Origin: Streptacidiphilus rugosus AM-16
GTDB lineage: Bacteria; Actinomycetota; Actinomycetes; Streptomycetales; Streptomycetaceae
DNA length: 64,000 nt
NCBI RefSeq assembly: GCF_000744655.1
Contig: NZ_JQMJ01000004.1
Coordinates: 3,348,001 to 3,412,000, forward strand
Direction: 5' to 3'
Shown: piece by piece, positions 15,987 to 25,915 of the stretch
Position numbering within the stretch: position 1 is the stretch's first letter
How the letters are laid out: each line of letters starts with the position of its first letter
Notes under the pieces: model-generated
Told to the model about the DNA's origin: nothing
The model's input: only the letters and a program-made list of their open reading frames with translations
The model's database searches: none
Position numbers and translations under genes: made by a program

Positions 15987-18900
15987 GTGCGGATTCGACT
16001 GCTCGGCCCGATGATCGTCGCTGGCCCCGAAGGTGACACCGTCCAGCTCAAGGGCGAGCGGCTTCGTACCCTTCTCGTCGCGCTCGCGCTCACGCCCGGG
16101 AGGGCGGTGTCCCTCGGGGCACTGACCGAGACGCTGTGGCCCGACGCCGCGCCGGCCAACCCCGCGAACGCGGTCCAGGCGTTGGCCTCGCGGCTGCGGG
16201 CCGCGCTCGGGCGGGACGCGGTCGCGCTGACACCCGCCGGGTACCGGCTCGCACTGGAGCCGGACGAGGTCGACGCCGTCGTCTTCGCCGAGGCGCTGCA
16301 GGCGCACGACTACCCGCGCGCGCTCGGGCTCTGGCGCGGGGCGCCGGACCTGCCGGGGCACCCCGACGAGGCCGCACGGCTGCTCGCGCTCCGGCAGGGC
16401 GCGGAGGACGAGCAGACCGACGCCGAGATCGCCCGGGGCAACGGGCCCGCGCAGATCGCCGCGCTGCGCGCCGCCGTCGCGGCGGAGCCGCTGCGCGAAC
16501 GGCCGCGCGCACAACTGCTGCGCGCGCTGTCGCAGGCCGGACGGACCGGAGAGGCGCTGGCCACCTACGAGGAGGGGCGCGCCGTCCTCGCCGAGGAGCT
16601 GGGCGCCGACCCCTCACCGCTGCTGCGCGCCGCGCACCTCGCCGTGCTCACCGAGGAGGAGGGCCAGCAGACGCCGCCAGCGCCGAGCACCGCGCACGCG
16701 CTGCCGGCCGCGCTCACCAGCTTCCTCGGCCGCGAACCCGAGATCGCCGCGCTCCGCACGGCGCTCACCGGGAGTCGGCTGGTGACCCTCATCGGCCCCG
16801 GCGGGGCGGGGAAGACCAGGCTCGCGATCGAGTCCGCACGGTCCCATCCGACGCCGCTGCGCCTGGTCGAGCTCGCCCCCGTCGGCGATCCCGCCGACGT
16901 CCCCGGGGCCGTGGCCGCCACCATGAACTGGCGTGAGGCCACCCCGACCCGCCCGGTGCCCGGGGCCGCGGGCGCCGATGTGACCGAGCGTCTGATCGAC
17001 GCGATCGGCACCACCGACATGCTGCTCCTGCTCGACAACTGCGAGCATCTGGTCGAGGCCGCCGCCTCGCTCAGCGCGCGCCTGCTCGCCGCCTGCCCAC
17101 GGCTCCGGATCCTCGCCACCAGCCGCGAGCCGCTCGCCATCACCGGGGAGCAACTGCTGCCCGTCCCGCCGCTCGGACTGCCCGCCCCGACCGACGAGGT
17201 GGGCGGGGAGGACGACACCACCGGTTTCCCCGCCGTCCGGCTCTTCCTCGACCGGGCTCGCGCCGTGCGCCCCGGATACGCGCCGACCTCGGCCGAGCTG
17301 CGCGCGATCGTCACCGTCTGCCGCGCCCTCGACGGGCAGCCGCTCGCCATCGAGCTCGCCGCCGCCCGGATGCGCAGCCTGGACCCCGAGGGCATCGCCG
17401 AGCGGCTGGCCCAGCGCTTCCAGCTGCTGACCGGGGGCAGCCGCGCCGCGCTGCCGCGTCACCGCACTCTGCGCGCCGTCGTGGACTGGAGCTGGGACCT
17501 GCTGGAGACCTCCGAGCGCGCGCTGCTGGCCCGGCTCTCCGTCTTCTCCGGCCAGGCCGAACTGGACGCGATCGAGCAGATCTGCGGCGCCCCGGGGCCG
17601 ACGGAGGGGCCGACCGGGGACCCGGCCGGGGACGAGATCTTCGACGTGCTGGCCGCGCTCGTCGACAAGTCGCTGGTGGTCCGGACCGACGCCGGCCGTT
17701 ACCGGCTGCTGGAGACCATCCGTGTCTACGCCGCCGAGCGTCTGGCCGCCGAACAGGCCACCACTGCCACCAGGGACGCCCACGCCGCCTACTACCTCGC
17801 CCTCGCCGAGCGCGGCGAACCGAAGCTCTACGGCCCGGAACAGGTCACCACCCTCGCCTGGTTCACCGGCGCCCACGACAACCTCATCGCCGCGCTGCGC
17901 TGGTCCGTCGAGCGCGGTGACGCCTCGACCGCGCTGCGGCTGGTCGCCGCACTCGGCTGGTACCTGTGGCGGCGCGGCGAGCAGGGCGAGAACCTGCCGC
18001 TGATCCACCAGGCGCTGGCGCTGCCCGCCGACGGGGTGGACCCGCTGGCGCGCGCCGTCTCCTACGGCATCACCGCGCTCTACAGCCTGGACTCCGACTG
18101 GGTGCTCGACCCGACGATGGAGCTGCTGCGCGGGGCGATCGCCCTGCGCGACGGGCTGTCCGACCCGGACGCCCACCCGCTGCTGCCGATGCTCGACATC
18201 ATGACCGCGCTCTTCGAGCAGAAGGACTGGCAGGTCCTGGACCTGGCCCAGCGGCTGGCCCGCACGCCGAACCCGTGGGTGCAGGCGACCGGCTGCCTCT
18301 TTCTGGGCTACGCCCTGCAGAACGAGGGCCGGGCCGAGGAGGCCGAGCGGACGCTGTGGGAGGCGGCCGAACGCTACCGCGAGGTCGGCGACCTGTGGGG
18401 GCAGTCCTTCGTCCGCTCGGGCCTGGCCGACTTCGCTCTCTGGCGCGGCGACCCCGACGGAGCGGTGGCGCTCTGGGAGGAGGCCATCGCCTGCGAGCAG
18501 CGGATGGGCGTCAACGCGGACTCCCCCGAGTACCGGGCCAGGATGATCGCCGCCCGCTACGCCTCCGCGGGCGCCGCCGAGGACGTGGCCGAGCTGGAAC
18601 GGCTGGCCGACGCCGCCCGGGCCAGCGGCTCCTGGTCCCCGTTCATCTCGACCTGCACCGCCCTGGCCAACGCCTACCGCAGGTCGGGCGAGCCGGAGCG
18701 GGCGCTGCCGCTGCTGGAGGAGGCCCTGTCGCTGCTGGACCGCAGGATGAACGGGCTGCCCCAGATCAAGGCGCTGCTGCTGATGGCGACGGGCCAGGCC
18801 CAGGCCGCCTGCGACAACATCGCCGAGGCGGAGCAGGCGCACGAACAGGCGCTGCGCTCGGCCGCCGCCTCCTACGACGGGCCGATCATCGCGGCGGCGC

Positions 18901-19157
18901 TGCAGAGCTACGCCGACCTGGCGCTGCGTCGGGACGAGCCCGAGCTGGCCGCGTTCTGCCTCGGCGCGTCGCACGGCCAGCGCGGGGTGCCCGACCTCTC
19001 CTCCTGGGAGCTGGCCAGGGACTCGGCCGCGGCCACTGAACGGCTGGGCGAGAGCGCCTACCTGGCCGCCTACGAGCGCGGCCGGGCGTGCCCGCGCGCG
19101 GAGGTCTTCGCGGAGCTGGGCGTCGAGCTCGACGCCCCTCCCCCGCACATGCTCTGA
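15987..19157 (+). CDS. SARP/BTAD-NB-ARC-TPR transcriptional regulator (AfsR-like architecture)
   Basis: 1056 residues. The order is an OmpR-type winged helix (about 1-90, MRIRLLGPMIV to PAGYRLAL), a bacterial transcriptional activation domain (about 95-235), an NB-ARC-type ATPase with Walker A GPGGAGKT (K276) and Walker B MLLLLDNCEHL, the LATSREPL sensor and GQPLAIELAAAR, then a long helical TPR-like C-terminal half (about 570-1056). Such proteins are ATP-gated activators, often of secondary metabolism. No biosynthetic cluster is adjacent, so its targets may be distant; the DinB-like gene follows by 56 nt. Start is GTG with no SD, possibly leaderless. Confidence 0.9.
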   Translation: MRIRLLGPMIVAGPEGDTVQLKGERLRTLLVALALTPGRAVSLGALTETLWPDAAPANPANAVQALASRLRAALGRDAVALTPAGYRLALEPDEVDAVVFAEALQAHDYPRALGLWRGAPDLPGHPDEAARLLALRQGAEDEQTDAEIARGNGPAQIAALRAAVAAEPLRERPRAQLLRALSQAGRTGEALATYEEGRAVLAEELGADPSPLLRAAHLAVLTEEEGQQTPPAPSTAHALPAALTSFLGREPEIAALRTALTGSRLVTLIGPGGAGKTRLAIESARSHPTPLRLVELAPVGDPADVPGAVAATMNWREATPTRPVPGAAGADVTERLIDAIGTTDMLLLLDNCEHLVEAAASLSARLLAACPRLRILATSREPLAITGEQLLPVPPLGLPAPTDEVGGEDDTTGFPAVRLFLDRARAVRPGYAPTSAELRAIVTVCRALDGQPLAIELAAARMRSLDPEGIAERLAQRFQLLTGGSRAALPRHRTLRAVVDWSWDLLETSERALLARLSVFSGQAELDAIEQICGAPGPTEGPTGDPAGDEIFDVLAALVDKSLVVRTDAGRYRLLETIRVYAAERLAAEQATTATRDAHAAYYLALAERGEPKLYGPEQVTTLAWFTGAHDNLIAALRWSVERGDASTALRLVAALGWYLWRRGEQGENLPLIHQALALPADGVDPLARAVSYGITALYSLDSDWVLDPTMELLRGAIALRDGLSDPDAHPLLPMLDIMTALFEQKDWQVLDLAQRLARTPNPWVQATGCLFLGYALQNEGRAEEAERTLWEAAERYREVGDLWGQSFVRSGLADFALWRGDPDGAVALWEEAIACEQRMGVNADSPEYRARMIAARYASAGAAEDVAELERLADAARASGSWSPFISTCTALANAYRRSGEPERALPLLEEALSLLDRRMNGLPQIKALLLMATGQAQAACDNIAEAEQAHEQALRSAAASYDGPIIAAALQSYADLALRRDEPELAAFCLGASHGQRGVPDLSSWELARDSAAATERLGESAYLAAYERGRACPRAEVFAELGVELDAPPPHML

Positions 19158-19213
19158 CGGTCCGTCCGAAAACCCGTCGACAGCGGCCGCCGGCTCGACC
19201 AGGATCGACAGCC

Positions 19214-19717
19214 ATGACGCGAACCGACACTCCGCCCGCCTGGGACGAACGCACCCAGCTCGCCACCTTCCTCGACTACGTCCGCGCCACGGTGCGGGAC
19301 AAGTGCGCCGAGCTGTCCGCCGAGGACGCCCGCAAGGCGCCGCTGCCCGGCTCGCCGCTGATGACCCTGTGCGGACTGGTCAACCACCTCCGCTGGGTCG
19401 AGTACTTCTGGTTCGAGGTGATCTTCCTGGGCGGCGAGGACGAGGGCCCGTGGACGGACGAGGACCCCGACCGCGAGATGCGGATCGCGGTCGACTTCCC
19501 GCTGGAGCAGCTCCTCGCCGAGTACGAGGCGCAGTCCGTCCGGTTCAGGGAGCTCGTCGCAGGCTCCGACCTGGACGCCACCGCCAAGCGGCCGTTCCGC
19601 GACGGCACGTACCCCAACCTGCGCTGGATCCTGCTGCACCTGATCGAGGAGACGGCGCGCCACAACGGCCACGCCGACATCCTGCGCGAGATCGCCGACG
19701 GCCGCACCGGCGCCTGA
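19214..19717 (+). CDS. DinB/DUF664-family protein
   Basis: 167 residues forming a predicted four-helix bundle. Candidate metal ligands are H58 in LVNHLRWVEYFWF, H150 and H153 in ETARHNGHADILRE, as in DinB-like proteins, some of which are thiol-dependent S-transferases. Start ATG 19214 has AGGA about ten bases upstream; the longer frame to 19088 would run inside the preceding gene. It may be read through from the large regulator upstream. The biochemical role is not known. Confidence 0.82.
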   Translation: MTRTDTPPAWDERTQLATFLDYVRATVRDKCAELSAEDARKAPLPGSPLMTLCGLVNHLRWVEYFWFEVIFLGGEDEGPWTDEDPDREMRIAVDFPLEQLLAEYEAQSVRFRELVAGSDLDATAKRPFRDGTYPNLRWILLHLIEETARHNGHADILREIADGRTGA

Positions 19718-19727
19718 TCGGCGCCCG

Positions 19728-20285
19728 TCACGCGCCTGGGGACCCCCAGGCGCGCAGCGCGCCGTCGAGCGCGCCGAGCGCGGCCTGCCAGGACTCCTCC
19801 ACCGGGCGCTCGGCCCGGAACCCCCAGCTCGACTCGAAGACCGCCCAGCCGTGGAAGGTGCTGCGCAGCAGCCGCGCGGCGTCGATGGCGGCGACGGGCT
19901 CCAGGTCGTAACCGCGGAACAGCGCGGCGCAGGCCTCGACGATCCTGGTCCCGCCCTCGGAGGGCACCGGCAGCTGCGTCGCCGCGTACCGGCCCGGGTG
20001 GGCCAGGGCGAAGCGGCGGTACGCGTCGCCGAACGCGAACAGGGCGTCCCTGCCGGCCCGCCCCGCGACCGCCTCCTCCAGCAGCGAGGCGAACTCCCCC
20101 GCCGCGAAGGCCGCGACCTGCTCGCGCAGCGCGGCCAGGTTGCGGACGTGCGAGTAGAGGCTCGCGTCGGCCACCCCGAAGCTCCGCGCCAGTGCGGCGA
20201 CGGTGACCCGCTCCAGCCCCACCTCGTCCGCGAGGTCCGCCGCCGCCCGGGTCACCCGTTCAGCGGTCAATCCCGCGCGTGCCAT
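19728..20285 (-). CDS. TetR/AcrR-family transcriptional regulator
   Basis: 185 residues. The HTH is near the N-terminus (AADLADEVGLERVTVAALAR, then SFGVADASLYSHVRNLAALR), followed by a helical ligand-binding half of the kind common in actinobacterial TetR proteins. It is divergent from the FBP-family gene at 20355, with two CCTAGG words between the start codons, so it probably controls that gene and itself. It converges on the DinB gene across a hairpin. Effector unknown. Confidence 0.87.
   Translation of the reverse strand: MARAGLTAERVTRAAADLADEVGLERVTVAALARSFGVADASLYSHVRNLAALREQVAAFAAGEFASLLEEAVAGRAGRDALFAFGDAYRRFALAHPGRYAATQLPVPSEGGTRIVEACAALFRGYDLEPVAAIDAARLLRSTFHGWAVFESSWGFRAERPVEESWQAALGALDGALRAWGSPGA
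19731..19754. terminator. Bidirectional hairpin between DinB and TetR genes
   Basis: CGCGCCTGGG at 19731-19740 and CCCAGGCGCG at 19745-19754 with a 4-nt loop. It overlaps the last codons of the TetR gene. Confidence 0.75.
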
Positions 20286-20317
20286 CCCACCGCCTCCAAC
20301 CTAATCCGCTAAATAAT

Positions 20318-20347
20318 TTGCCTAGGGCTCCTAGGAAAGCTTAGCGT
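20318..20347 (+). promoter_or_regulatory. FBP-gene promoter overlapped by a CCTAGG-gct-CCTAGG element
   Basis: TTGCCT (20318-20323) and TAGCGT (20342-20347) are spaced by 18 bp and end seven bases before ATG 20355, fitting a leaderless promoter. Two CCTAGG palindromes (20321-20326, 20330-20335) separated by GCT occupy the -35 and spacer, a good position for a repressor. The divergent TetR protein is the obvious candidate. Confidence 0.55.
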
Positions 20348-20354
20348 CGCTCCC

Positions 20355-20867
20355 ATGGACCGGCTCACCGAACACGACATCCGCGCCTCCTTCGTCAACT
20401 GCACCAAGGGCGAGGCCGCCCGCCTCCACGTCCCGCACGACCTGGACGAGCGCCCTTGGGCCTCGCTCGACTTCTTCGGCTGGCGCGATCCAGGCGCACC
20501 GGACCGCTGCGCGCTGGTCTCCATGCGTCCCGACGGTGCGCTGGTCGGCATCACGCTGCGTTTCCCGCCTCCGCAGCGCGGCTTCCTGGCACGCAGCCTG
20601 TGCTCGCTCTGCCTCACCACGCACCCGCGCAACGGCGTCTCCCTGCTGACCGCACGCCGGGCGGGCAAGGCAGGTCGGGAGGGCAACACGGTCGGTCTGT
20701 ACATGTGCACCGACCTCGCCTGCCCGCTCTACATCCGGGGGCTGAAGAAGGCCGAACCGGGCGCCAGGCTGGAGGAGTCGCTCACCGTGGAGGAACAGGC
20801 CGAAAGGCTCCGCGGCAAGCTGGACGCCTTCCTCGACCAGGTCCTCGACCCGGCCGGCCCACGCTGA
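20355..20867 (+). CDS. FBP-domain (EF-G-binding-type treble-clef zinc finger) protein
   Basis: 170 residues. Zinc ligands appear as C83 and C86 in SLCSLC and C118 and C123 in YMCTDLAC, matching the treble clef of the FBP family (FusB-like, binding elongation factor G). By family knowledge, members can release EF-G from ribosomes and some give fusidic-acid resistance, but the actinobacterial single-domain forms are not characterised as far as I know. The divergent TetR gene and overlapping operator suggest inducible expression. Start ATG has no SD and is probably leaderless. Confidence 0.82.
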   Translation: MDRLTEHDIRASFVNCTKGEAARLHVPHDLDERPWASLDFFGWRDPGAPDRCALVSMRPDGALVGITLRFPPPQRGFLARSLCSLCLTTHPRNGVSLLTARRAGKAGREGNTVGLYMCTDLACPLYIRGLKKAEPGARLEESLTVEEQAERLRGKLDAFLDQVLDPAGPR

Positions 20868-20904
20868 GACGTATCTCTCGCCGCTGTTCCCCCGCTTCTC
20901 GGCA

Positions 20905-20910
20905 GACAAT
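20905..20910 (+). promoter_or_regulatory. Candidate -10 box for leaderless coaA
   Basis: GACAAT, six bases (AGGACC) before GTG 20917. Confidence 0.4.
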
Positions 20911-20916
20911 AGGACC

Positions 20917-21897
20917 GTGCCGACCACGCTGGAAGCCCACCGCCGCGCTGACGCGTCCCCCTTCGTCGACCTCGACCGCGCCGAGTGGAGCGCGCTCCAC
21001 GAGCGCACCCCGCTGCCGCTGACCGCCGCCGAGCTGGAGCGGCTGCGCGGTCTGGGCGACGTGATCGACCTCGCCGAGGTCCAGGACGTCTACCTGCCGC
21101 TCTCCCGTCTGCTCAACCTCTACGTGACGGCGACGGGCCGGCTGCGCGGTGCCCTGAACGACTTCCTGGACAGCAACGAGCACACCCACACCCAGGCGGG
21201 CACGCCCTTCGTCATCGGCGTGGCCGGCTCGGTCGCGGTCGGCAAGTCGACCACCGCCCGTCTGCTCCAGGCCATGCTGGCCCGCTGGCCCGAGCACCCC
21301 CGGGTGGAGCTGGTCACCACGGACGGCTTCCTGCTGCCCAACGAGGAGCTGCGCCGGCGCGGCCTGATGTCCCGCAAGGGCTTCCCCGAGTCCTACGACC
21401 GCAGAGCGCTCACCCGCTTCGTGGCCGACATCAAGTCCGGCAAGGACGCGGTCAGCGCGCCGGTCTACTCGCACCTCGTCTACGACATCGTCCCCGACGA
21501 GCGGCTGACGGTCCGTCGCCCCGACATCCTGATCGTCGAGGGCCTGAACGTGCTGCAGCCCGCCCTGCCGGGGCAGGACGGCCGCACCAGGGTCGCGGTC
21601 GCGGACTTCTTCGACTTCTCGATCTACGTCGACGCCCGCGCGGACGACATCGAGAACTGGTACCTGCAGCGCTTCAGGAAGCTGCGCGAGACGGCGTTCC
21701 AGAACCCCGACTCCTACTTCCGCCGCTACGCGGAGGTCTCCGAGCCGGAGGCGCTCGACTACGCCCGCCATCTCTGGCGGACCATCAACCGCCCCAACCT
21801 CGTCGAGAACGTCGCGCCCACCCGCGGCCGCGCGGACCTCATCCTCCGCAAGGGCGGCGATCACAAGGTCCAGCGCGTCCGCCTGCGCAAGCTCTAG
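20917..21897 (+). CDS. coaA: Type I pantothenate kinase
   Basis: 326 residues, normal length. Walker A is [12 protein letters not shown] with K110. The TTDGFLLPN block, SYD, and the [10 protein letters not shown] and IENWYLQRF region are the bacterial PanK-I signature. It phosphorylates pantothenate in the first committed step to CoA and is usually feedback-inhibited by CoA. GTG start with a GACAAT element six bases upstream, possibly leaderless. Its stop codon shares the palindrome CTAG with the stop of the convergent aminotransferase, so the genes overlap by four bases with no terminator between. Confidence 0.96.
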   Translation: MPTTLEAHRRADASPFVDLDRAEWSALHERTPLPLTAAELERLRGLGDVIDLAEVQDVYLPLSRLLNLYVTATGRLRGALNDFLDSNEHTHTQAGTPFVIGVAGSVAVGKSTTARLLQAMLARWPEHPRVELVTTDGFLLPNEELRRRGLMSRKGFPESYDRRALTRFVADIKSGKDAVSAPVYSHLVYDIVPDERLTVRRPDILIVEGLNVLQPALPGQDGRTRVAVADFFDFSIYVDARADDIENWYLQRFRKLRETAFQNPDSYFRRYAEVSEPEALDYARHLWRTINRPNLVENVAPTRGRADLILRKGGDHKVQRVRLRKL

Positions 21898-23132
21898 CCC
21901 TCCTGCGCGACCTTCGCCTCCTCGGCGGCCAGACGCACGCAGAGCGCCACGGCCTCCATCGCCTCGCGCAGCTCGGGCAGCGAGGGGTAGCTCGGGGCGA
22001 TGCGGATGTGGTGGTCGCGCGGGTCGTGCCCGTAGGGGAACGCCGCTCCGGCCGGGGTCAGCGCCACGCCCGCCTCCTTGGCCAGCCGCACGACCTCCGC
22101 CGCGCAGCCGTCCGGCACCTCCAGGCTGACGAAGTAGCCGCCCTCGGGCCGGCTCCAGCTCGCGATCCCGCGCCCGCCGAGCTCGTGCTCCAGCACGTGC
22201 TCCACGGTCTCGAAGCGCGGCGCCAGCAGCGCCCGGTGCTTGGCCATGTGCGCGAGCACGCCGTCCGCGTCGCCGAAGAAGCGCACGTGACGCAGCTGGT
22301 TGACCTTGTCGGGGCCGATGGTCTGCTTGGCCAGCAGGCCCTTGTACCACTCGACGTTGGCCACCGAGGAGCCGAAGAAGGCGACGCCCGCCCCGGCCAG
22401 GCTGATCTTGGAGGTCGACGCGAAGACGAAGGCCCGGTCGGCGTTCCCGGCCAGCGCGCAGGCGTCCAGGATCGAGTCGAGCTCCACCCGGCGGTCCGTC
22501 AGGTCGTGCAGGGCGTAGGCGTTGTCCCAGAAGATCCGGAAGTCCGGCGCGGCCGTCGGCATGGCCGCCAGGCGGCGGACGGTCTCGGCGCTGTAGACCT
22601 CACCGCTGGGGTTGCTGTACGCGGGCACGCACCAGATGCCCTTGATCCGCGGGTCCTCGGCGACGAGCCGCTCGACCTCGTCCATGTCCGGGCCCGCGCC
22701 GGTCAGCGCGACCGGAATCATCGTGATCCCGAAGCGCTCGCACAGCGCGAAGTGCCGGTCGTAGCCGGGCACCGGGCACAGGAAGGCGATCTCGTCCTCC
22801 TCCACCCACCGGCGCGGGGCGCCGGGCACGGCGGAGAGCAGCGCGTCGGCGATCACGTCGTGCATGATCTGCAGGCTGGCGTTGCCGAGCGCCAACAGCT
22901 GCCCCTGCGGGATGCCGAGCAGCGGCGAGAAGATCTCGATCAGCTCGGGCAGGCCGGTGGGACCGCCGTAGTTGCGGGTGTCCGACCCGTCGGCGGCGAG
23001 GTGGTCCGCGCCCCCGGGCAGCTCCAGCAGCCGGGCCGCCAGGTCCAACTGCTCCGCGGAGGGCTTCCCCCGCGTCAGATCCAGCTTCAGGCCGCGCGCC
23101 TGCAGAGCTGTGTATTCCTCACGAAGCGTCAC
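21894..23132 (-). CDS. Aspartate aminotransferase-like PLP enzyme (AspT subgroup)
   Basis: 412 residues. N-terminal [14 protein letters not shown], the PVPGYDRHF and [13 protein letters not shown] substrate/PLP segments, and the Schiff-base lysine K242 in [11 protein letters not shown] resemble the actinobacterial aspartate aminotransferases typified by Corynebacterium AspT. It should transaminate aspartate and 2-oxoglutarate. The start is GTG at 23130-23132 with GGGAG upstream; the longer frame to 23276 reads into a repeat element and is not accepted. It overlaps coaA tail to tail. Confidence 0.87.
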   Translation of the reverse strand: MTLREEYTALQARGLKLDLTRGKPSAEQLDLAARLLELPGGADHLAADGSDTRNYGGPTGLPELIEIFSPLLGIPQGQLLALGNASLQIMHDVIADALLSAVPGAPRRWVEEDEIAFLCPVPGYDRHFALCERFGITMIPVALTGAGPDMDEVERLVAEDPRIKGIWCVPAYSNPSGEVYSAETVRRLAAMPTAAPDFRIFWDNAYALHDLTDRRVELDSILDACALAGNADRAFVFASTSKISLAGAGVAFFGSSVANVEWYKGLLAKQTIGPDKVNQLRHVRFFGDADGVLAHMAKHRALLAPRFETVEHVLEHELGGRGIASWSRPEGGYFVSLEVPDGCAAEVVRLAKEAGVALTPAGAAFPYGHDPRDHHIRIAPSYPSLPELREAMEAVALCVRLAAEEAKVAQEG

Positions 23133-23165
23133 TTTTCCGCACTCCCTCAGGTGGCAAACGTGAGA

Positions 23166-23263
23166 GGCGCGGGGAACTGCGCGAGAAACCACCGACATGC
23201 GGACGGCCCTGTGCGTTCGGGGCTCTACCTGCGTGGGTGGCTTGTCGCGCAGTTCCTCGCGCC
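23166..23263. repeat. Intergenic palindromic repeat, copy B
   Basis: Terminal arms GGCGCGGGGAACTGCGCGA (23166-23184) and its complement at 23245-23263 match at 18 of 19 positions. The interior is about 60 bp with a weaker inner stem (aaaccacc and gggtggctt). It starts 20 nt past the glmM stop, where it may also serve as terminator. Confidence 0.85.
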
Positions 23264-23283
23264 CCTGATGGTGCAACTACGTC

Positions 23284-24642
23284 TTAGCTCAACCGGTCCT
23301 TCACCACGGTGGCGAGCCGCTCGCAGACCGCTTGGGCCTGCTCGTGGTTGGCCGCCTCCACCATGACCCTAACGAGCGGCTCCGTCCCGGAGGGACGGAG
23401 GAGGACGCGACCGGTCTCGCCCAGTTCCGCCTCGGCCGCCGCGACAGCGGCGAGCAGCGCTTCGTCCTGCGAGGCCCGCGCCTTGTCGACGCCCTTGACG
23501 TTGATCATGACCTGCGGCAGCCGCGTCATCACCGAGGCCAGCTCCGCCAGCGTCTGCTTGGTCGCCGCGACCCGAGCCGCCAGCATCAGGCCGGTCAGCG
23601 TGCCGTCGCCGGTCGTCGCGTGGTCCAGCAGGATGACGTGGCCCGACTGCTCGCCGCCGAGCGTGTAGCCGTGCTCCTTCATCGACTCCAGCACGTAGCG
23701 GTCGCCGACCGCCGTCTGGATCAGGTCGATGCCCTCGCGCTCCATCGCCAGCTTGAAGCCCAGGTTGGACATGACCGTCGCCACGACGGTGTCCTTCGCC
23801 AGGACCCCGGCCTCGCGCAGCCCCAGCGCCAGGATCGCCAGGATCTGGTCGCCGTCGATCTCGTTGCCCTGGTGGTCCACGGCCAGGCAGCGGTCGGCGT
23901 CGCCGTCGTGGGCGAGGCCGAGGTCCGCGCCGTGCTCGACGACCGCCGCACGCAGCGGGCCCAGGTGGGTCGAGCCGACGCCGTCGTTGATGTTGAGCCC
24001 GTCAGGCTCGGCGCCGATCACGTGGACGACCTCCGCGCCCGCGCGGCGGAACGCCTCGGGGGAGGCGGTCGACGCGGCGCCGTGCGCGGTGTCCAGGACG
24101 ACGCGCAGGCCGTCGAGCCGGTTCGGCAGCACGCTGACCAGGTGCGCGACGTACTGGCCGAGCCCGGCGTCGTGGTCGCGGAGGCGGCCGACGGCCGCGC
24201 CGGTCGGGCGGGTGGGCTCCTCGCCGCCGAAACGCTCGTAGTGCGCCTCGATGGCGTCCTCGATCGCATCGTCCAGCTTGAAGCCGCCCTTGGCCAGGAA
24301 CTTGATGCCGTTGTCCGGCATCGGGTTGTGGCTCGCCGAGAGCATGACGCCGAAGTCCACGCCCAGCGCCTCGGTCAGGTACGCGACCGCCGGGGTCGGC
24401 AGCACGCCGAGGCGGAGCACGTCCACGCCGGAGCTGGCGAGGCCGGCGACGACCGCGGCCTCAAGGAACTCCCCCGAGGCGCGCGGGTCGCGGCCCACCA
24501 CGGCCACCGGCCGATGGCCCTCGAACGCGCCCAGGTCACCGAGCACGTGCGCGGCGGCGACCGAGAGTCCCATCGCCATCTCGGCGGTCAGATCCACGTT
24601 CGCGAGCCCGCGTACGCCGTCGGTGCCAAAGAGTCGTCCCAC
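23284..24642 (-). CDS. glmM: Phosphoglucosamine mutase
   Basis: 452 residues. The phosphoserine is S104 in LSASHNP, the Mg loop is DGDADR (about 240), GEQSGH (about 325) binds sugar, and [11 protein letters not shown] (about 415) binds phosphate. It converts GlcN-6-P, made by the glmS product, to GlcN-1-P for UDP-GlcNAc. Start GTG at 24640-24642 with a GGAGG nine bases upstream; the longer frame to 24732 would run through the rpsI terminator. A repeat element lies directly downstream. Confidence 0.96.
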   Translation of the reverse strand: MGRLFGTDGVRGLANVDLTAEMAMGLSVAAAHVLGDLGAFEGHRPVAVVGRDPRASGEFLEAAVVAGLASSGVDVLRLGVLPTPAVAYLTEALGVDFGVMLSASHNPMPDNGIKFLAKGGFKLDDAIEDAIEAHYERFGGEEPTRPTGAAVGRLRDHDAGLGQYVAHLVSVLPNRLDGLRVVLDTAHGAASTASPEAFRRAGAEVVHVIGAEPDGLNINDGVGSTHLGPLRAAVVEHGADLGLAHDGDADRCLAVDHQGNEIDGDQILAILALGLREAGVLAKDTVVATVMSNLGFKLAMEREGIDLIQTAVGDRYVLESMKEHGYTLGGEQSGHVILLDHATTGDGTLTGLMLAARVAATKQTLAELASVMTRLPQVMINVKGVDKARASQDEALLAAVAAAEAELGETGRVLLRPSGTEPLVRVMVEAANHEQAQAVCERLATVVKDRLS

Positions 24643-24676
24643 TGCCAAAACCTCCGGGTGTCCGGGTATGAACGAA

Positions 24677-24713
24677 CCACGCCCTGGGAACACAAGGTGC
24701 TCCCAGGGCGTGG
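24677..24713 (-). terminator. Terminator after rplM-rpsI
   Basis: Perfect 13-bp arms, CCACGCCCTGGGA at 24677-24689 and TCCCAGGGCGTGG at 24701-24713. It separates rpsI from glmM. Confidence 0.85.
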
Positions 24714-24755
24714 CGAAAACCAGCTCCCCCATCTGAACGGCGGAGCGGGGTGCGA

Positions 24756-25247
24756 CTAGCGCTTGCTGTACTGCGGCGCCTTGCGGGCCTTCTTGAGACC
24801 GGCCTTCTTGCGCTCGACCGCACGCGGGTCACGCGTCAGGAAGCCGGCCTTCTTCAGCGCCGGGCGGTTGGCGTCGACGTCGGCCTCGTTCAGCGCACGG
24901 GCGACACCGAGACGCAGGGCGTAGGCCTGGCCGGAGATGCCGCCGCCGTTGATGCGGGCGACGACGTCGTAACGGTCGTCCAGCTCAAGGATCTTGAACG
25001 GGTCGTTCACGGTCTGCTGGTGCACCTTGTTGGGGAAGTACTCCTCCAGGGTGCGACCGTTGATCTTCCACTGGCCGGTGCCGGGGACGATGCGCACGCG
25101 GGCGATCGCCTCCTTGCGGCGACCCAGACCGGCGCCCGGAAGGGCCTCGCCGAAACGGGAGGGAAGGGACTCGCTGGTGTACTCGGTCTCCTCGACCTCG
25201 AAGGTCTCCTCGACCTCGAGGGGGAGCTCGGCAGTGGTCTCGGCCAC
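24756..25247 (-). CDS. rpsI: 30S ribosomal protein S9
   Basis: 163 residues. The S9 core ([15 protein letters not shown], then [19 protein letters not shown], ending RKAPQYSKR) is preceded by an acidic Glu-rich extension of about 40 residues, which is typical of streptomycetes. The basic C-terminal tail reaches the P-site tRNA. It follows rplM by 43 nt as a two-gene operon. Confidence 0.97.
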   Translation of the reverse strand: MAETTAELPLEVEETFEVEETEYTSESLPSRFGEALPGAGLGRRKEAIARVRIVPGTGQWKINGRTLEEYFPNKVHQQTVNDPFKILELDDRYDVVARINGGGISGQAYALRLGVARALNEADVDANRPALKKAGFLTRDPRAVERKKAGLKKARKAPQYSKR

Positions 25248-25290
25248 GATTCTCCTCAGCTACTTCTTGTCAGATTCGGGGTGGCCGGTA

Positions 25291-25734
25291 TTACTGCGCG
25301 ACCTGGGTGATCTCGAACGGCACCGGCTGCTGCGCAGCGTGGGGGTGCTGGTCGCCCGAGTAGACCTTCAGCTTCGAGAGCATCTGACGGCCCAGGGAGT
25401 TCTTCGGGAGCATGCCCTTGATGGCCTTCTCGACGGCCTTCTCGGGGTTCTTGTCCAGCAGCTCGTCGTAGCGGACGGACCGCAGACCACCCGGGAAGCC
25501 AGAGTGGCGGTAGGCCAGCTTCTGGGTCTTCTTGTTGCCGGACAGGTGCACCTTGTCAGCGTTGATGATGATGACGAAGTCACCCATGTCAACGTGCGGC
25601 GCGTACACCGGCTTGTGCTTACCCCGGAGGAGGGTGGCGGCCTGAGAGGCCAGACGGCCGAGGACAACGTCCTGGGCGTCGATGACGAGCCACTGACGCT
25701 GGACGTCGCCGGGCTTGGGGCTGTACGTACGCAC
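25291..25734 (-). CDS. rplM: 50S ribosomal protein L13
   Basis: 147 residues from GTG 25732-25734 ([20 protein letters not shown]), with [12 protein letters not shown] and the [18 protein letters not shown] block of L13. It is an early assembly protein of the large subunit. It heads the rplM-rpsI operon, with a recognisable promoter about 180 nt upstream giving a long leader. Confidence 0.97.
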   Translation of the reverse strand: MRTYSPKPGDVQRQWLVIDAQDVVLGRLASQAATLLRGKHKPVYAPHVDMGDFVIIINADKVHLSGNKKTQKLAYRHSGFPGGLRSVRYDELLDKNPEKAVEKAIKGMLPKNSLGRQMLSKLKVYSGDQHPHAAQQPVPFEITQVAQ

Positions 25735-25872
25735 GGTCGTAGCCTTCGCTTTTCAGTGAGTGTGTGCCTGACAGGGCCACCGGGACGATCGGAACAGCCT
25801 CAGCACCGGACCCGGACGCAATCGGGTGATCAGTGCCGCCGTTCATCGACCTGGCGGACCGGCGTACCGACC

Positions 25873-25884
25873 TCTCACGTGAGA
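25873..25884. promoter_or_regulatory. Perfect palindrome in the rplM leader
   Basis: TCTCACGTGAGA, a 12-bp perfect palindrome centred on CACGTG, about 25-35 nt downstream of the predicted rplM start site. It could bind a regulator or form a small hairpin. Confidence 0.35.
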
Positions 25885-25915
25885 TAGAGCGAGCCAATAC
25901 GCACAACGAACTCGC

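Noticed and set aside
15071..16159. N-terminal extension of the acyl-CoA dehydrogenase reading through to 16159
   Set aside because: It would run through the divergent TetR gene, a repeat element and the start of the SARP regulator. The protein beginning at 15070 has normal length and an SD.
23133..23276. Extension of the aminotransferase to an ATG at 23276
   Set aside because: The extra 48 codons are read from the intergenic palindromic repeat; GTG 23132 has an SD and the usual family N-terminus.
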